A stretch of 64,000 nt of DNA from Arthrobacter sp. NicSoilC5 (GTDB lineage: Bacteria; Actinomycetota; Actinomycetes; Actinomycetales; Micrococcaceae). Positions 63,450-64,000 of this stretch are shown here, piece after piece. Numbering within the stretch: position 1 is the first letter of the stretch; every line of letters starts with the position of its first letter. Where the stretch lies: the NCBI RefSeq assembly GCF_019977395.1, contig NZ_AP024660.1, positions 1,550,001 to 1,614,000 on the forward strand, given 5' to 3'. The translations under genes were made by a program, and so were the position numbers. Below the pieces are notes generated by a model. The model did not search any database. It had not been told where the DNA came from and saw nothing but the letters and a program-made list of their open reading frames with translations.

Positions 63450-64000
63450 GCCGCTCCCCCGTCGGGTCCAGCCAGTTCAGGAAAGTTCGCCCAGCGGGGA
63501 CCGTAGCCGCGCATGACGATGGTCCGGGGCTCGTCGGTGTCTTCGGCGTCGAAATCCAGGCTTGAGGAGGTGGACGCCGCAGCGCCGCCCAGGCCGATCG
63601 CACGGTGCAGGTCGATCTCCAGCCGGCTGTCGCTCAGGTGCTCCACGCGCTCATGTCCCCACTCGACCACCGTCACCGATGAATCCATGGTGTTTTCGAG
63701 GTCGATGTCGTCAATCTCCGCCGCCGAGCCAAGCCGGTAGGCGTCCACGTGCACCAGGTCCGGGCCGCCCGGACGCGGGCCGTCCGGCAGGTTGGGATGG
63801 ATCCGGACCAGGACGAACGTCGGCGAGATGATGCCCGGGCGGACACCCAAGCCTTCGCCCAGGCCCTGGGTGAAGGTGGTCTTCCCGGCACCCAGCTCGC
63901 CGGACAGCACCAGCAGGTCTCCGGCCTGCAGCACCTCCGCCAGGCGGGCGCCGAAACCGTGCGTCTGTTCCGCCGTCGTCGCCGTGAAGGTCTTTTCCCA
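63443..64000 (-). CDS. tsaE: t6A biosynthesis ATPase TsaE, N-terminus cut by window edge
   Basis: This is the P-loop ATPase of the t6A complex; at least 185 residues are present and the start lies right of the window. Walker A is LSGELGAGKTTFTQGLGEGLG, and SPTFVLVRIHPN and VHVDAYRLGS are the TsaE motifs, followed by VVEWGHERVEHL. The reading frame continues to base 64000 (WEKTFTATTAEQTHGFGARLA). It is the first visible gene of the operon with tsaB, rimI and tsaD. Confidence 0.96.
   Translation of the reverse strand, partial: WEKTFTATTAEQTHGFGARLAEVLQAGDLLVLSGELGAGKTTFTQGLGEGLGVRPGIISPTFVLVRIHPNLPDGPRPGGPDLVHVDAYRLGSAAEIDDIDLENTMDSSVTVVEWGHERVEHLSDSRLEIDLHRAIGLGGAAASTSSSLDFDAEDTDEPRTIVMRGYGPRWANFPELAGPDGGAAC

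Overview
The window is high-GC actinobacterial DNA, most likely from Arthrobacter, Pseudarthrobacter or a close relative in the Micrococcaceae. The support is gene content and layout: a DUF222-HNH protein, GuaB3 beside GuaB, a LigB-type ligase of 507 residues, groES-groEL under CIRCE control with a His-rich GroEL tail, many GTG starts and many leaderless genes. It looks like a core chromosomal segment. I saw no transposase, integrase, prophage, CRISPR array or rRNA. One tRNA is present. No stretch longer than 300 bases lacks a gene; the longest gaps (about 220-260 bases, before opuCA, guaB and groES) carry regulatory signals that are annotated.

Layout. 1-7.6 kb: ychF (partial), rmuC, a membrane protein with ispH, xseA-xseB, a PPK2 kinase and an AlaA-like aminotransferase. 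7.6-11.5 kb: an osmoprotectant ABC operon. 11.5-20.5 kb: pirin, a BadF/NAGK-type kinase, a LysR-MFS divergent pair, Lrp-MFS-Lrp, CorA and membrane proteins. 20.5-24.4 kb: a PEP/pyruvate-dikinase-like enzyme resembling rifampicin phosphotransferase, a DUF2235 alpha/beta hydrolase and tRNA-Ala(CGC). 24.5-29 kb: a block syntenic with mycobacterial Rv0991c-Rv0996 (GlpR-like membrane protein, rimJ, galU, 5-FTHF cyclo-ligase, Ruc-like zinc ribbon), then an SAF protein. 29-40 kb: a large helicase-nuclease with degenerate ATPase motifs, guaA, SURF1-DUF3817, a lone PTS EIIA, glpD and guaB3. 40-44.4 kb: lineage-specific small proteins, one of them broken, and an ABC exporter. 44.4-50 kb: DUF222-HNH, guaB and an acyltransferase-SGNH protein. 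50-55.5 kb: DUF389, ligB, a DHFR-like reductase and groEL/groES. 55.5-64 kb: a THUMP-like methyltransferase, an AroE-like dehydrogenase, a GH3 lipoprotein, a YbdK-type ligase and the tsaD-rimI-tsaB-tsaE operon (t6A tRNA modification).

How it fits together. Purine supply (guaA, guaB, guaB3), protein quality control (groES, groEL and the Ruc-like chaperone, all carrying CIRCE operators), osmotic adaptation (opuC) and tRNA modification are the coherent groups. Sixteen genes have a TANNNT hexamer 6-7 bases before the start codon, which predicts leaderless mRNAs and fixes several starts. The points most worth a second look are the helicase-nuclease with Gln for Lys in its Walker A motif, the CIRCE operator on the Ruc-like gene, the GlpR-type locus without its MoeA/Glp partner gene, and a paralogue broken by a 5-base tandem duplication.
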